Below the pieces are notes generated by a model. The model was not told the DNA's origin, ran no database searches, and worked only from the letters and a program-made list of their open reading frames with translations. Below are positions 56,511 to 64,000 of a DNA stretch of 64,000 nucleotides, piece by piece (positions within the stretch are counted from its first letter, which is position 1; every line of letters begins with the position of its first letter). The stretch is from positions 1 to 64,000 of IMG/VR virus record IMGVR_UViG_3300047444_000577. One strand, given 5' to 3'. A program made the position numbers and the translations under genes. This DNA comes from a virus.

Positions 56511-58343
56511 TCAGTTGGTCTCGGCGATCAGGACGGCCTGGTCGGTGATGAGGCCAAGGCCCCAGATCGCGTACCAGGCGAGTGCGTGCTCTCGCATTCT
56601 GTTACCCCTCCGGTCTCCCGGAGTGGGCTGGTCATTTCTGCCAGCCTCTGCATGTCTCCATGCAGATCCGAACTATATCTTCACCCGCGTGGGGTGACCC
56701 GTACATAGTCTGTGAACCTTCCCCAGCTAAAGGGCTCGGCTGCTGATTATCCCTACCCTCAGATTTTCAAGCGTTCACGCTCAGACTTTCGTCTCACGTT
56801 GTAGCTCTGAGGTCTAGCAGGACGTCCCAGCAATTCTCGGGTTGTTCACTGACAGATTGCTCTGTCAGGCGGCCAAAGTGAAACCGAAGTCGAGGATGCC
56901 GCCGTCGCGCAGTTCCACCGGGAGGGAGATCGCGTGCCCGAAGGCGTTGTCGCCCAGGAAGATGCTCTGGTAGACCGTCTTCCCCAGTGCGTTGGTGAAC
57001 TGCTTCACCTGCGTGGTCTCGATGAACACCACGTCGTTGAGGCGGCCGATCTCGCCGATCATGAACGAGCCCGGGGCCGCGTACTTGGTGACCTCGATCC
57101 ACTCGGGGTCATCGCGCAACTGCCGCGACTGGTGCGGGTGGACGAACGCCACGTACGTGTCCCCCAAGCGGGGGACGTTCTTGGTGCTCAGTGTCTCGGT
57201 GGCGTCCTTGGTGAGGGCCGCCGTGAAACTGAAGGTGCCGTCCAGCAGGTCAGTGCCGGTGGCGGCGGTGCCGTGCGAGTACTGCGCCATGACGCCGAAC
57301 GCGCTGGTCTGGGCGTACTTGTTGTAGCCCCAGATCTTGCTCGACGCCTGCAGGAGGGTGTCCCGCGCGGACTGGTCGAGGTAGAGCGCCATGTTTCGCG
57401 TTCTGTTACCCCTCCGGATTTCTCCGAAGTGGGCTGGTCATTTCTGCCAGCCTCTACAGGTTTCCCTGTAGACCCGAACATCTCTTGACCCTCTCGGGTC
57501 TCCCGTGCATGTTCTGTGAACCTTCCCCAGTTAAGGGGCTCGGCTGCTGATTGTCCCTACCCTCTTCTTCTCAAACCATCGCGCTCGGGCTTTCGCCCCA
57601 CGCTGTGGTGAAGAGGTCTAGCAGGATGTTCCAGCAATTCTCGGGATTTTCACTGAGAGGTTTCCCTCTCAGGCGGCCAAAGTGAGACCGAGCAGACGCG
57701 AGGCCGAGGCCATCACGTCGTCGAAGGACGCGTTGAGCAGGAGTTCGGAGACGGCGACCGCGTAGCCGTGCTCAGCCACCGTGATGGAGAACTGAGAGGC
57801 CGACAGGGCGTTGGTCTGCATCCGAACGCCTTCGACCAACTGGGAAGCGGCTCCCAAATTGTTGTACCTCATGAAGTTGATTTGGAGACCGGGCTGAACA
57901 CCCAACTCCGTCTTCTTCACGGCGAACTGCTCGACAATTCGCGATTGTTACCCGCTGGCTGCGGGGCCAAAGCATTTCTGTCTGGCTCTTGCACTTTTCC
58001 ATCGTGCAAGTTCGGACTATATTTTCATCTCCAGTACCGACCTACTGCCCATCTAAAGGCTGGAACTGTTGGAGATGCCTCGCGTGTAGTCTCTACGGAG
58101 TCCCAGATGTTGGGTTCCCTCGGTATTCCCCATTCGCCCATTTGGAGGGGTTCACCGATACAGCGTGGTTCTCACTGACCCATCACTGGATCAGGCGGCC
58201 CGAGACCGGAGGATCGGCATGCTCTGGAACAGGATCTCCTTGGACCAGATGGTCTGGATCGCCGCACCGAGCGTGCTGTTGGCACCCGAGTAGTTCGTCG
58301 GCGAGGCCGACAGGTTCGGGGTACCGGTGATTGCACTGGGCAT
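56511..58343 (-). CDS. Major capsid protein, N4-gp56 family, four exons split by three group I introns
   Basis: Exon 1: 58343-58205 (139 bases); exon 2: 57934-57687 (248); exon 3: 57398-56883 (516); exon 4: 56594-56511 (84). Joined they give 328 residues without a break. Junctions read ILRFEQFAVKKTELG, RLLGRNMALYLD and DFGREHALAWYA, all typical N4-gp56 capsid segments; SMPILR, GEIGRLNDVVFIET and IAETN are also present. Read unspliced, exons 1-3 each run into a stop after RSRAA, GLTLAA or GFTLAA. AAAAGGA precedes ATG 58341-58343. It builds the icosahedral shell with the scaffold upstream. Confidence 0.92.
56595..56882 (-). ncRNA. Group I intron B (capsid exons 3-4)
   Basis: 288 bases. R is TTCACAGACTATGTACGGG, S is AAGATATAGTTCGG, with a P/Q region (AATTGCTGG...) and a terminal G. 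The 5' exon ends GGU and pairs with GCCG in the intron start (TTTGGCCGCC). Almost identical in layout to introns A and C. No ORF inside. Confidence 0.9.
57399..57686 (-). ncRNA. Group I intron C (capsid exons 2-3)
   Basis: 288 bases. R is TTCACAGAACATGCACGGG and S is AAGAGATGTTCGGG. Compared with intron B, ACTAT in R became AACAT and TAGTT in S became TGTT, so P7 pairing is kept by matching changes. 5' exon ends GGU; the first intron bases (CTCACTTTGGCCGCC) match intron B. Confidence 0.9.
57935..58204 (-). ncRNA. Group I intron D (capsid exons 1-2), different subgroup
   Basis: 270 bases. R-like GTAGAGACTACACGCG and S-like AAAATATAGTCCG are present, with exon end CGGU pairing GCCG near the start and a terminal G. 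Internal sequence differs from introns A-C, so it was probably gained separately. Internal subclass (IA-type or other) cannot be fixed by eye. Confidence 0.85.
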
Positions 58344-58375
58344 GTGTCAGTCCTTTTGTTGCGGGTACTCGTGGA

Positions 58376-59221
58376 TTACGAGTACAGTCCACGCTGGTTA
58401 CCGGCCGACTGGCCGATCCCCAACTGGCCCCGAATCTTGGCGTATTCCGACATCGGCATGTCCTTCAGGTCGCTGACGGAGTACGACTTGTGTCCCGGTT
58501 CAGAGTCCATTGGTCCAGTCGTGGCATATCCCGTAGGGCTGACTCCACGCATCTGCGAGCGCTGCTGAATCGCAGCCTGCTGAACAGACTCAAGAATAGC
58601 CTGAGTCTTTCCCTTGAGGGTATTCAGGCTTTCCTCGACCTGCTCCGGCGAATTGCCGGTCACGAGGTCGAGAAGTTCTGGGGCGATGTTGTCCTGCTCC
58701 TCGCCGACGCGGCGCTGGATGTAGGACTGCAGGGCGTTGAACTCCTGCTCCTTCGCGAAGAGGGCGCGCTCGTTCTCGCGATCCGCCTCGAACTGGGCGA
58801 AGCGGCTGTTCCACTCCGCCTCCTTGGCCGCCAGGAGGTCCTTGGCGGACATCTCCTGCTCGGCCTGAGTGCGGGCGGCCTCCTGGGCCTGGCGCTGCCG
58901 CTCTGCCTCGGCCTCCTGGGCCTCCTCCCGCGCCTTGCGCTGGGCCTCGATCTCGTCCAGGAACTTCTTGTTCTGGGTCTCGACCGTGTCCAGGCGCTTG
59001 TACAACTTGTCCTTCTCCTCCTGCCGCGCCCGCTCGATGTCCGCAGCAGTGAAGCGCGGCTCAGCGGGGGCCGGAGTCGGCGGGGGGACGACCGGGATGG
59101 TGATGACCGGCTCGCCGGGCTCAGGTGCGCCGCCAGCGATGTTGTAGATCGGCGAGCCGTTCTTGCGGTGGCCCAGCACGGTCATGGCGGGCAGGGAAAT
59201 GCCCGAGGTATGAAGCGGCAT
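58376..59221 (-). CDS. Capsid scaffolding protein
   Basis: 281 residues from ATG 59219-59221 (AGGAG ten bases upstream). A Pro-rich start, then ~150 residues of Glu/Gln/Arg/Ala coiled coil (RKAREEAQEAEAERQRQAQE) and a polar C-terminal part: the usual scaffold layout between portal and major capsid. It should guide procapsid assembly and then leave. The dispersed word encodes residues 3-5. Confidence 0.8.
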   Translation of the reverse strand: MPLHTSGISLPAMTVLGHRKNGSPIYNIAGGAPEPGEPVITIPVVPPPTPAPAEPRFTAADIERARQEEKDKLYKRLDTVETQNKKFLDEIEAQRKAREEAQEAEAERQRQAQEAARTQAEQEMSAKDLLAAKEAEWNSRFAQFEADRENERALFAKEQEFNALQSYIQRRVGEEQDNIAPELLDLVTGNSPEQVEESLNTLKGKTQAILESVQQAAIQQRSQMRGVSPTGYATTGPMDSEPGHKSYSVSDLKDMPMSEYAKIRGQLGIGQSAGNQRGLYS

Positions 59222-59234
59222 TCGCTTTCGACTC

Positions 59235-60953
59235 CTAGTCGGTATCTGTGTCCGGATTTCGGCGGAGTCCCGCTCTGGGGCCATACGCCTGTGTCACGAT
59301 CTCGTTGATCATTTTCTGAACCTCGGGTGCTGTAATGGACCCGAGATCGAGTCCACCGGGGAGCGACACCGGATTCGGACCCCCAGGCGCATTGATCGGG
59401 TTACCGGCCGCATCCGTCTGAGGTGCAGGCGCATCCACCCCATCCGGTGGCATTCCCGTCAACGAGAGAATAGCCGAGTCGAACTGCGCCTTTAGCATGC
59501 GCAATGCGGCCTGCTGCTTGGCGTCCTCGATCTGCTCCTCGAATATCTCCCTGACCTTCTCGTCGGGGAACTCCTCGCCCAGTGTGTGCAGCGCCCCGCG
59601 CATCGACTCCAGACCCAGGGACATCTTCACCTGGATCTCGTTCAGCGCGATGAGAACGTCGACAGGGAGAGGTGCTGGCCATTCGCACTCGGTGAAGTAG
59701 GCCATGGGATCCCGGACGTCCACCATCGTTGGCTGGTCGCTCTTCATGATTCCCTCGGTGGAGGGATCGTAGAGGCGCGTCTCAGGCTCGAAGGTGAACA
59801 GGGTCTTGAGGATCAAGTTGTTGATCTTCTGCAAGCCGACGGAATACTGCAGACGCTTCTGGTCGTATTTGGCCATCATGGGCCGGAACTGGATTGCCAG
59901 GGCGACACCCGACGTGTTGCTCACGGCCTGCATCTGACCAAGTGCGGTCTCTGGAACACCCGTGATCTCGTGCATGGAACGCTTGAGGAGTTCCAGGTAC
60001 GCGAGAGGACCATTCAGGTCCATCCCGGACTCCAGATTGAACACCTGGGCGTCCTTCGGGAGTCCTCCCCACACCTTGCGTGGGCCGCGCTCCAGGTTGC
60101 TCGCCTTCGCGCCCGTGATGATCGTTACGGGGGCCGCACCGTAGTTGATGATGTCGCTGATATCGGTGGCCTTCTCGTTGTACTCACGATTCAGGCTGAT
60201 GATGTCGGCGATGTCGGAAAGGCCCCAAGGAGATCCGGAGACCTGGGTGTTCGCGATGTGGACGACGGGGATGACACCGAGCGGGTTGGGCCGGGAGTCG
60301 ATCAGCTCGTCATCCAGGTACTCCTCGATGACGTCGTCGGTCAGCACCTCGACGTAGGTGCGCACACTTCGCGTCCCGTCCTCGCCGGTCGACCAGAAGC
60401 GGTATTTCAGTTTGAAGCGGATCAGCCGGTCCCGCGAATGGGGGTGCCACTCGGGGAAGCAAAAGGCTGAGTTGAGCGGAAGGATCTTGACCTGCCCCGG
60501 CTGCTTCTGTCCCAGACTGTCTACGTATTCGGGGGCGTAGGCGACCTTCACAAAGGAATCGCCACTGACACCTCCCTGCTGGCCCATCTCCCACAGGAGC
60601 TGGTGCTTGGAGTTGTCGACCTCCCAGGCCCGCTTGAGCAGGGCTGGGATGATGTGCTCGTACTCCTTGACGCTCTTGAAGTGAACGCCTCGGCCGAAAG
60701 TGAAGTTGAGGATGTAGTCGGCGAACGCCTTCACGTAGTTGAACGTGAGTTGCGGCTCGCCAGCCTCGCGCCGGAACGCCCAGTGGTGACCCAAGTAATA
60801 TGCGAAGTTCTGGGCATAGCGGTTAAGGCGTGGGCCGTGTACCTCAAACTCTTCGTCCGCCAACTCAACCAGCCCGAGGGGCGAGATCTGGACCGTGAGG
60901 TCCGACTGCCCGGCCCGCTGGCTAGGGCTGGCGAAGGAGATGGCTTGACTCAT
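59235..60953 (-). CDS. Portal protein
   Basis: 572 residues. Features include WEVDNSKHQLLWEMGQQGGV with VKVAYAPEYV, NREYNEKATDISDIINYG and LLKRSMHEITGVPETALGQ, the wing-stem-clip pattern of phage portals, and a Gln/Ala-rich C-terminus. It forms the dodecameric gate for packaging with the terminase. Family assignment is confident by pattern and place. Confidence 0.85.
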   Translation of the reverse strand: MSQAISFASPSQRAGQSDLTVQISPLGLVELADEEFEVHGPRLNRYAQNFAYYLGHHWAFRREAGEPQLTFNYVKAFADYILNFTFGRGVHFKSVKEYEHIIPALLKRAWEVDNSKHQLLWEMGQQGGVSGDSFVKVAYAPEYVDSLGQKQPGQVKILPLNSAFCFPEWHPHSRDRLIRFKLKYRFWSTGEDGTRSVRTYVEVLTDDVIEEYLDDELIDSRPNPLGVIPVVHIANTQVSGSPWGLSDIADIISLNREYNEKATDISDIINYGAAPVTIITGAKASNLERGPRKVWGGLPKDAQVFNLESGMDLNGPLAYLELLKRSMHEITGVPETALGQMQAVSNTSGVALAIQFRPMMAKYDQKRLQYSVGLQKINNLILKTLFTFEPETRLYDPSTEGIMKSDQPTMVDVRDPMAYFTECEWPAPLPVDVLIALNEIQVKMSLGLESMRGALHTLGEEFPDEKVREIFEEQIEDAKQQAALRMLKAQFDSAILSLTGMPPDGVDAPAPQTDAAGNPINAPGGPNPVSLPGGLDLGSITAPEVQKMINEIVTQAYGPRAGLRRNPDTDTD

Positions 60954-60969
60954 CGCGTGGGACTCCGAC

Positions 60970-61260
60970 TCAGATTTCGATCAGGCGCGTGGGGGTGAGG
61001 TTCCGCGTCGCGCGCTTGGCCTCGCGGCGGCTCCCGAAGGGGTCACCGCGCTGAATGACGTCTCCGCTGGGCAGGACCTCGTGCACGGCGTACTGGCGCG
61101 TGCGGCTGCCGTCCTCTGCCTCGACGGGAGTGCCACGTACGAGGTATCGGTCGTCGATGAGGCGTTTACCTACGGTCTCGCCCTGGTGCAGGCCGAGTCG
61201 TGGGACTACCTCATCGACGGTCGCCTTGGGGGTCCTGCGGCGGTCGTGGAAGGCGACCAT
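60970..61260 (-). CDS. Small basic virion-region protein
   Basis: 96 residues, strongly Arg/Asp/Gly (RQYAVHEVLPSGDVIQRG, GSRREAKRATRNL). No family recognised. It lies between portal and two other small genes, and its start ends just before the 61263 gene stop. Confidence 0.55.
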   Translation of the reverse strand: MVAFHDRRRTPKATVDEVVPRLGLHQGETVGKRLIDDRYLVRGTPVEAEDGSRTRQYAVHEVLPSGDVIQRGDPFGSRREAKRATRNLTPTRLIEI

Positions 61261-61262
61261 GC

Positions 61263-61664
61263 TCAGTCGTCAACCACGGCGGGGTTGATCCGCTGGTACC
61301 GGCCGCCGGAGCGGTCGACCTGCTCGTAGGAGACGCTGGCGTAGTCGGTGAAGGAGCCCTCCGCGAAGCCGCTCAGGTAGGTCGGTGCCTCGACCCAGGC
61401 TGCGGAGCCGACGTGCGCGCGCTCGGCCATGGTCTCCTGCGGAGACTTCTCGTAGACGTTCGCGTTGTGGTTGGGCCTGCCGGGCGCGGTGAGGTAGCCC
61501 TGCATGACCCCCTTGGCGAACTCCGATGGCACGTCGGTGTCGGTGGCCACGCCCTCTTCGAACCTGAGGGGACCGCGCCTGACCGAGTTCGACGCCATCT
61601 TGCGCTCGTAGACAGCGCCTGCCCGCTCCTGGACCTGGGGGTCGGGCGCGATATTTCCAGCCAT
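61263..61664 (-). CDS. Unknown virion-region protein
   Basis: 133 residues, soluble, mixed composition (AKGVMQGYLTAPGRPNHN, GFAEGSFTDYASVSY). No family recognised. A Met start with GGA upstream supports it. The gap to 61728 has no promoter I can name. Confidence 0.6.
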   Translation of the reverse strand: MAGNIAPDPQVQERAGAVYERKMASNSVRRGPLRFEEGVATDTDVPSEFAKGVMQGYLTAPGRPNHNANVYEKSPQETMAERAHVGSAAWVEAPTYLSGFAEGSFTDYASVSYEQVDRSGGRYQRINPAVVDD

Positions 61665-61727
61665 TCCGTAATCCTCTTTCGATAGCGAGGTAACGGAATA
61701 AGCGTATGAGTAATGCAGAACCGGTTG

Positions 61728-62156
61728 TTAACTAGTGGTAGCCGCCGGAAGCGTGAAAAGGCTGGCCGGAGAGGTGGTCGCCGAGGGTACCTGGATGTCG
61801 TATTCCGTGCCCCCGGGGAAGCACTCCTTGACGTGCCAGGAGAAAGCCGGGGAAACACCGACGACATCAGTGGCCAGCAACGAGATCGTCAACAGTCCCT
61901 TCTCGATCCGCGAGTTAACCTCGTGGAGCCACACAACGGTGTCGCCGTCGGTCACCCGCTGCACGGACGGGGTGAACCGGACCATGGAGCCGTTCAGCGC
62001 GTTGCCCTGGTCGTCCACGTACTTCGCGGTCACCTGTACGACAGTGAAGTTGGTGGGGAGAGACGTGGGTGGCGTCTCCGGTCCCGCAACGGTGGAGGCC
62101 TGCTGCGCCGTCCAGCCCGGGGAGCCCCATTCGTCGCCGTACCAGTCGTTTGCCAT
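61728..62156 (-). CDS. Beta-rich virion protein (Ig-like candidate)
   Basis: 142 residues from ATG 62154-62156. Beta pattern TNFTVVQVTAKYVDDQGN, VWLHEVNSRIEKGLLTISLL and EYDIQVPSATTSP resembles bacterial Ig/FN-like domains on capsids. Located beside the terminase. Function unknown, decoration possible. Confidence 0.5.
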   Translation of the reverse strand: MANDWYGDEWGSPGWTAQQASTVAGPETPPTSLPTNFTVVQVTAKYVDDQGNALNGSMVRFTPSVQRVTDGDTVVWLHEVNSRIEKGLLTISLLATDVVGVSPAFSWHVKECFPGGTEYDIQVPSATTSPASLFTLPAATTS

Positions 62157-62170
62157 CGGGGGTCCTGTCG

Positions 62171-63736
62171 TTAGCGGAAGGGAGATCGAGAGACCTCGAC
62201 CTCGGGCAGGGTGAAGTCCTTGGTGAGCACGCATGCCAGCGCGAGGGAGTCGGCGTAGTCGTCGTGGGCGTCGGCCGCCTTAGGTGCTTCGGCCAGGACG
62301 TAGGGGCCCTCGAATTTCTTCTCCAGGTCTTCCATCTGCTGCCTGAACCTTTTGTACGTTTTGAGGCGTCGCGTGTAGGCGTGGGCGGGCCAGGAGAGCA
62401 GCCCTCGGTCCATCAGTTCCATCAGGTGCTTCCAGCGCTTGGACTGCTCGGGTCGCTGGGAGGACAGGGGCACGATGTGTATGTCCGGCATCAGAACCTG
62501 CAGGCGCGAAAGGACGACGTCGCCCACACCGCCCTCGTCGACTCCGACGGCGTAGACGGAGTAGGAGCGCACGAACTCCACGATTCGGAAGTACTGCTCC
62601 TCCCAGGCCATGCCGCCCAGGTCCATCCAGTTCAGCACCCGGTGCTCGTAGTACCCGTACTCGTCGGGCCGGTCCCACCTCACCCACACCGCCGTGACGA
62701 TGGTGGAGTCCTGCTTGCGGGCGGGGTCGATGCCGATGACGACGTGGCTCTTGTGGTAACTCTTCACCGCCTGCATGGACGTGTCGCCGAGTTCGTCCAG
62801 GCGCTCCGAGGTGGTGAACATGCCCTTGTCCAGGAGCCACATGAGCCTGTAGGACAGTTTGAACTCGTCGCTGTCCTCGCCGATGCGCAGAAGTTCCTTG
62901 TTGACGAACTTCTTGTAGTTGGCGTTCCACTTGGAGACCTCGCGCCAGTCGGCGTCGAAGTGGTTCTGGCGGGCCCCGCGCCGGGTGGCAGTGCGCTTGT
63001 TGATCTGGATCTGGTTGTAGAACACGCCCTTCTCGTAAGTGGGCGTGCCGGTGAAGCACATCGTGGCGTTGGTCGAGGCACCCATCGGGCCGATCGACTT
63101 GTTCACCATCTTCTCGTCCGCGCCCTGGCACTCGTCGATCAAGATCAAGTGGTAGGTGCGTCCTTCGATGGTGGCGCGGGGGTGGCACGTCTGCTTGCGC
63201 ACCAGCGAGCCGGAGCGCTTGAGGGACAGCGAGCGGCCCTTGCCCTGGATCGAGTCGTCGATCTCGGGGTCGGCCAGGACTGCCAGGGCGTGCTCACTGG
63301 TCAGTCGGGCCACGATTCGCCCGTAGAGGTTGTCGGCCTGCTCCTCGACCGGCGCGAAGGCTCCGACCCAGAGGCCCTCCTTGTACTTGCCCAGGAGGTC
63401 AGGGAACAGCTTCGCGAGCCGAGGGAACATGATCATGCAGGCGGCGACAACGTTGGCCACCGTCTCGGACTTACCGGACTGGCGGGAGAACAGGGCAGTG
63501 AGAGTGGCCCCGTCGTTGATGATCAGGGACTCGATCAGGCGGGCTGCAAAGGGGCGCTGGTAGCCGTACAGCGGGTGGCCAGAGACCTCATCGACCACGA
63601 GGAGCATCTTGGCCACGAGTTGGTCGACAAAGGCCTGGCTTGTCTCATCGAGGATGACCTCGGTGTCCAGGCGCGCTTGGTGCTCTTCGTCGGTCTCATC
63701 GCTGATGACGTCGTAGTCGTAGTCTTCTGCCTCCAT
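62171..63736 (-). CDS. Terminase large subunit
   Basis: 521 residues. ATPase: Walker A SRQSGKSE at 84-91, Walker B LILIDECQ, coupling motif in CFTGTPTYEKG. Nuclease: GIDPARKQDSTIV, GVDEGGVGD and HDDYADSLALA supply the acidic metal ligands. It packages and cuts concatemeric DNA through the portal. Length is normal. The partial gene upstream may be its small subunit. Confidence 0.95.
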   Translation of the reverse strand: MEAEDYDYDVISDETDEEHQARLDTEVILDETSQAFVDQLVAKMLLVVDEVSGHPLYGYQRPFAARLIESLIINDGATLTALFSRQSGKSETVANVVAACMIMFPRLAKLFPDLLGKYKEGLWVGAFAPVEEQADNLYGRIVARLTSEHALAVLADPEIDDSIQGKGRSLSLKRSGSLVRKQTCHPRATIEGRTYHLILIDECQGADEKMVNKSIGPMGASTNATMCFTGTPTYEKGVFYNQIQINKRTATRRGARQNHFDADWREVSKWNANYKKFVNKELLRIGEDSDEFKLSYRLMWLLDKGMFTTSERLDELGDTSMQAVKSYHKSHVVIGIDPARKQDSTIVTAVWVRWDRPDEYGYYEHRVLNWMDLGGMAWEEQYFRIVEFVRSYSVYAVGVDEGGVGDVVLSRLQVLMPDIHIVPLSSQRPEQSKRWKHLMELMDRGLLSWPAHAYTRRLKTYKRFRQQMEDLEKKFEGPYVLAEAPKAADAHDDYADSLALACVLTKDFTLPEVEVSRSPFR

Positions 63737-63813
63737 AACGGAACACGCCCAATCCCAAACCCGGTTTTGCTATCCGGATTCGAGATTAGGCGTATTCAGC
63801 TACCGCTTTGTAA

Positions 63814-64000
63814 TTATCGGTTCTCGGGTCGAACGTCCCGCTCTTTCGCGATCTGTGCGGCGCGCTGCCGGGTGAACCCGAACATCTCCCCCAGGGACGC
63901 GAAGGAGTACTTCCGCGTCAGGTACACCGCGTACATCAACGCATCCCGTGCCTCGGAAGCGCTGGCCGGATAATCGGTGGCGCAGCGGATATCGCAGTAG
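63814..64000 (-). CDS. HTH protein, partial at the right edge (small terminase candidate)
   Basis: Stop TAA at 63814-63816; the frame is open to the window edge (61 residues). TRKYSFASLGEMFGFTRQRAAQIAKER is a helix-turn-helix, also like a sigma-factor region 4. Next to terL this could be TerS or a regulator; the N-terminal part and start are outside. Confidence 0.6.
   Translation of the reverse strand, partial: YCDIRCATDYPASASEARDALMYAVYLTRKYSFASLGEMFGFTRQRAAQIAKERDVRPENR

Larger units (their letters stand above)
2975..59215 (-). repeat. Dispersed 8-base word CTTCATAC in coding frames (22 copies)
   Basis: Positions of GTATGAAG on the plus strand: 2975, 3382, 5602, 10576, 12460, 15747, 16943, 18446, 21921, 22880, 23620, 24861, 26766, 27436, 29291, 30618, 31925, 32319, 41987, 48667, 53720 and 59208. 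I found none in the opposite orientation. All but 3382 are read as CTT CAT AC(C/T/G), Leu-His-Thr; the preceding base is usually G and the base after is C or T. CTT and CAT are rare here. About 0.4 copies would be expected by base composition alone. Confidence 0.8.

Noticed and set aside
56865-57392. Capsid exons read as separate genes
   Set aside because: Each piece starts or ends at odd points, lacks ribosome sites, and is only part of one N4-gp56 protein. The intervening stretches have group I intron cores, so a single interrupted gene explains them better.
62069-63973. Plus-strand frame of 634 codons
   Set aside because: Antisense to the large terminase, whose Walker and nuclease motifs are clear. 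No ribosome site and shadow-like composition. The same applies to 20138-22093 and 25127-26857.
1-64000. tRNA genes, CRISPR arrays, integrase or attachment sites
   Set aside because: I looked in the intergenic gaps for cloverleaf-like sequences, regular repeat-spacer patterns and recombinase motifs and saw none. A tRNAscan/ARAGORN run would be decisive for tRNAs.

Overview
The window reads as a 64-kb piece of the genome of a GC-rich, contractile-tailed bacteriophage (myovirus) that infects an actinobacterium, possibly Streptomyces or a relative. The codons are strongly G/C-ending. A WhiB-like protein, a SpoVS homologue, ThyX and a B12-dependent ribonucleotide reductase fit an actinobacterial host. 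A tail sheath, tail tube, gpV/gpD/gpW/gpJ-type baseplate proteins, portal and large terminase show a complete virion module. Every gene I can support is on the minus strand, so transcription runs from high to low coordinates and upstream means to the right. I saw no integrase, CRISPR array or tRNA gene.

From right to left: a truncated helix-turn-helix gene (candidate small terminase), large terminase, three small virion-like genes, portal, scaffold and an N4-gp56-family major capsid gene (63.9-56.5 kb); head completion and connector genes and a beta-helix tailspike (56.4-51.9 kb); a neck or terminator candidate, sheath, tail tube, tail chaperone, tape measure with two peptidoglycan-hydrolase domains, and baseplate hub, spike, wedge and fibre genes (51.8-34.2 kb); holin-like membrane proteins (34.2-33.3 kb); a DNA-replication block with HTH initiator-like protein, DnaC-like loader, DnaB helicase, primase, HNH nuclease, SNF2 helicase, MerR-like regulator, ssDNA-binding candidate and PolA (33.2-20 kb); a nucleotide and recombination block with class II RNR, RecA, resolvase-like and Cas4-like nucleases, WhiB, RNA ligase, ThyX and dNMP kinase (20-10.5 kb); then endonuclease VII, SpoVS, small unknown genes, GH25 endolysin, nucleotidyltransferase, HAD-like protein and a TGT-like protein (10.2-0.3 kb). 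Strong hairpin terminators and a few promoter-like sites separate the operons.

Two observations stand out. First, four group I introns lie in structural genes. The capsid gene is cut into four exons by three introns and the tail tube gene into two exons by one. Each exon set rejoins exactly in frame into a normal family member, and three introns are relatives with a compensatory change in P7. Second, an 8-base word, CTTCATAC on the coding strand, occurs 22 times, never in the other orientation that I could find. It is read as Leu-His-Thr in 21 cases and clusters in the replication and metabolism half. Two of those copies sit in tiny leader ORFs that overlap the starts of recA and of the HTH initiator-like gene.
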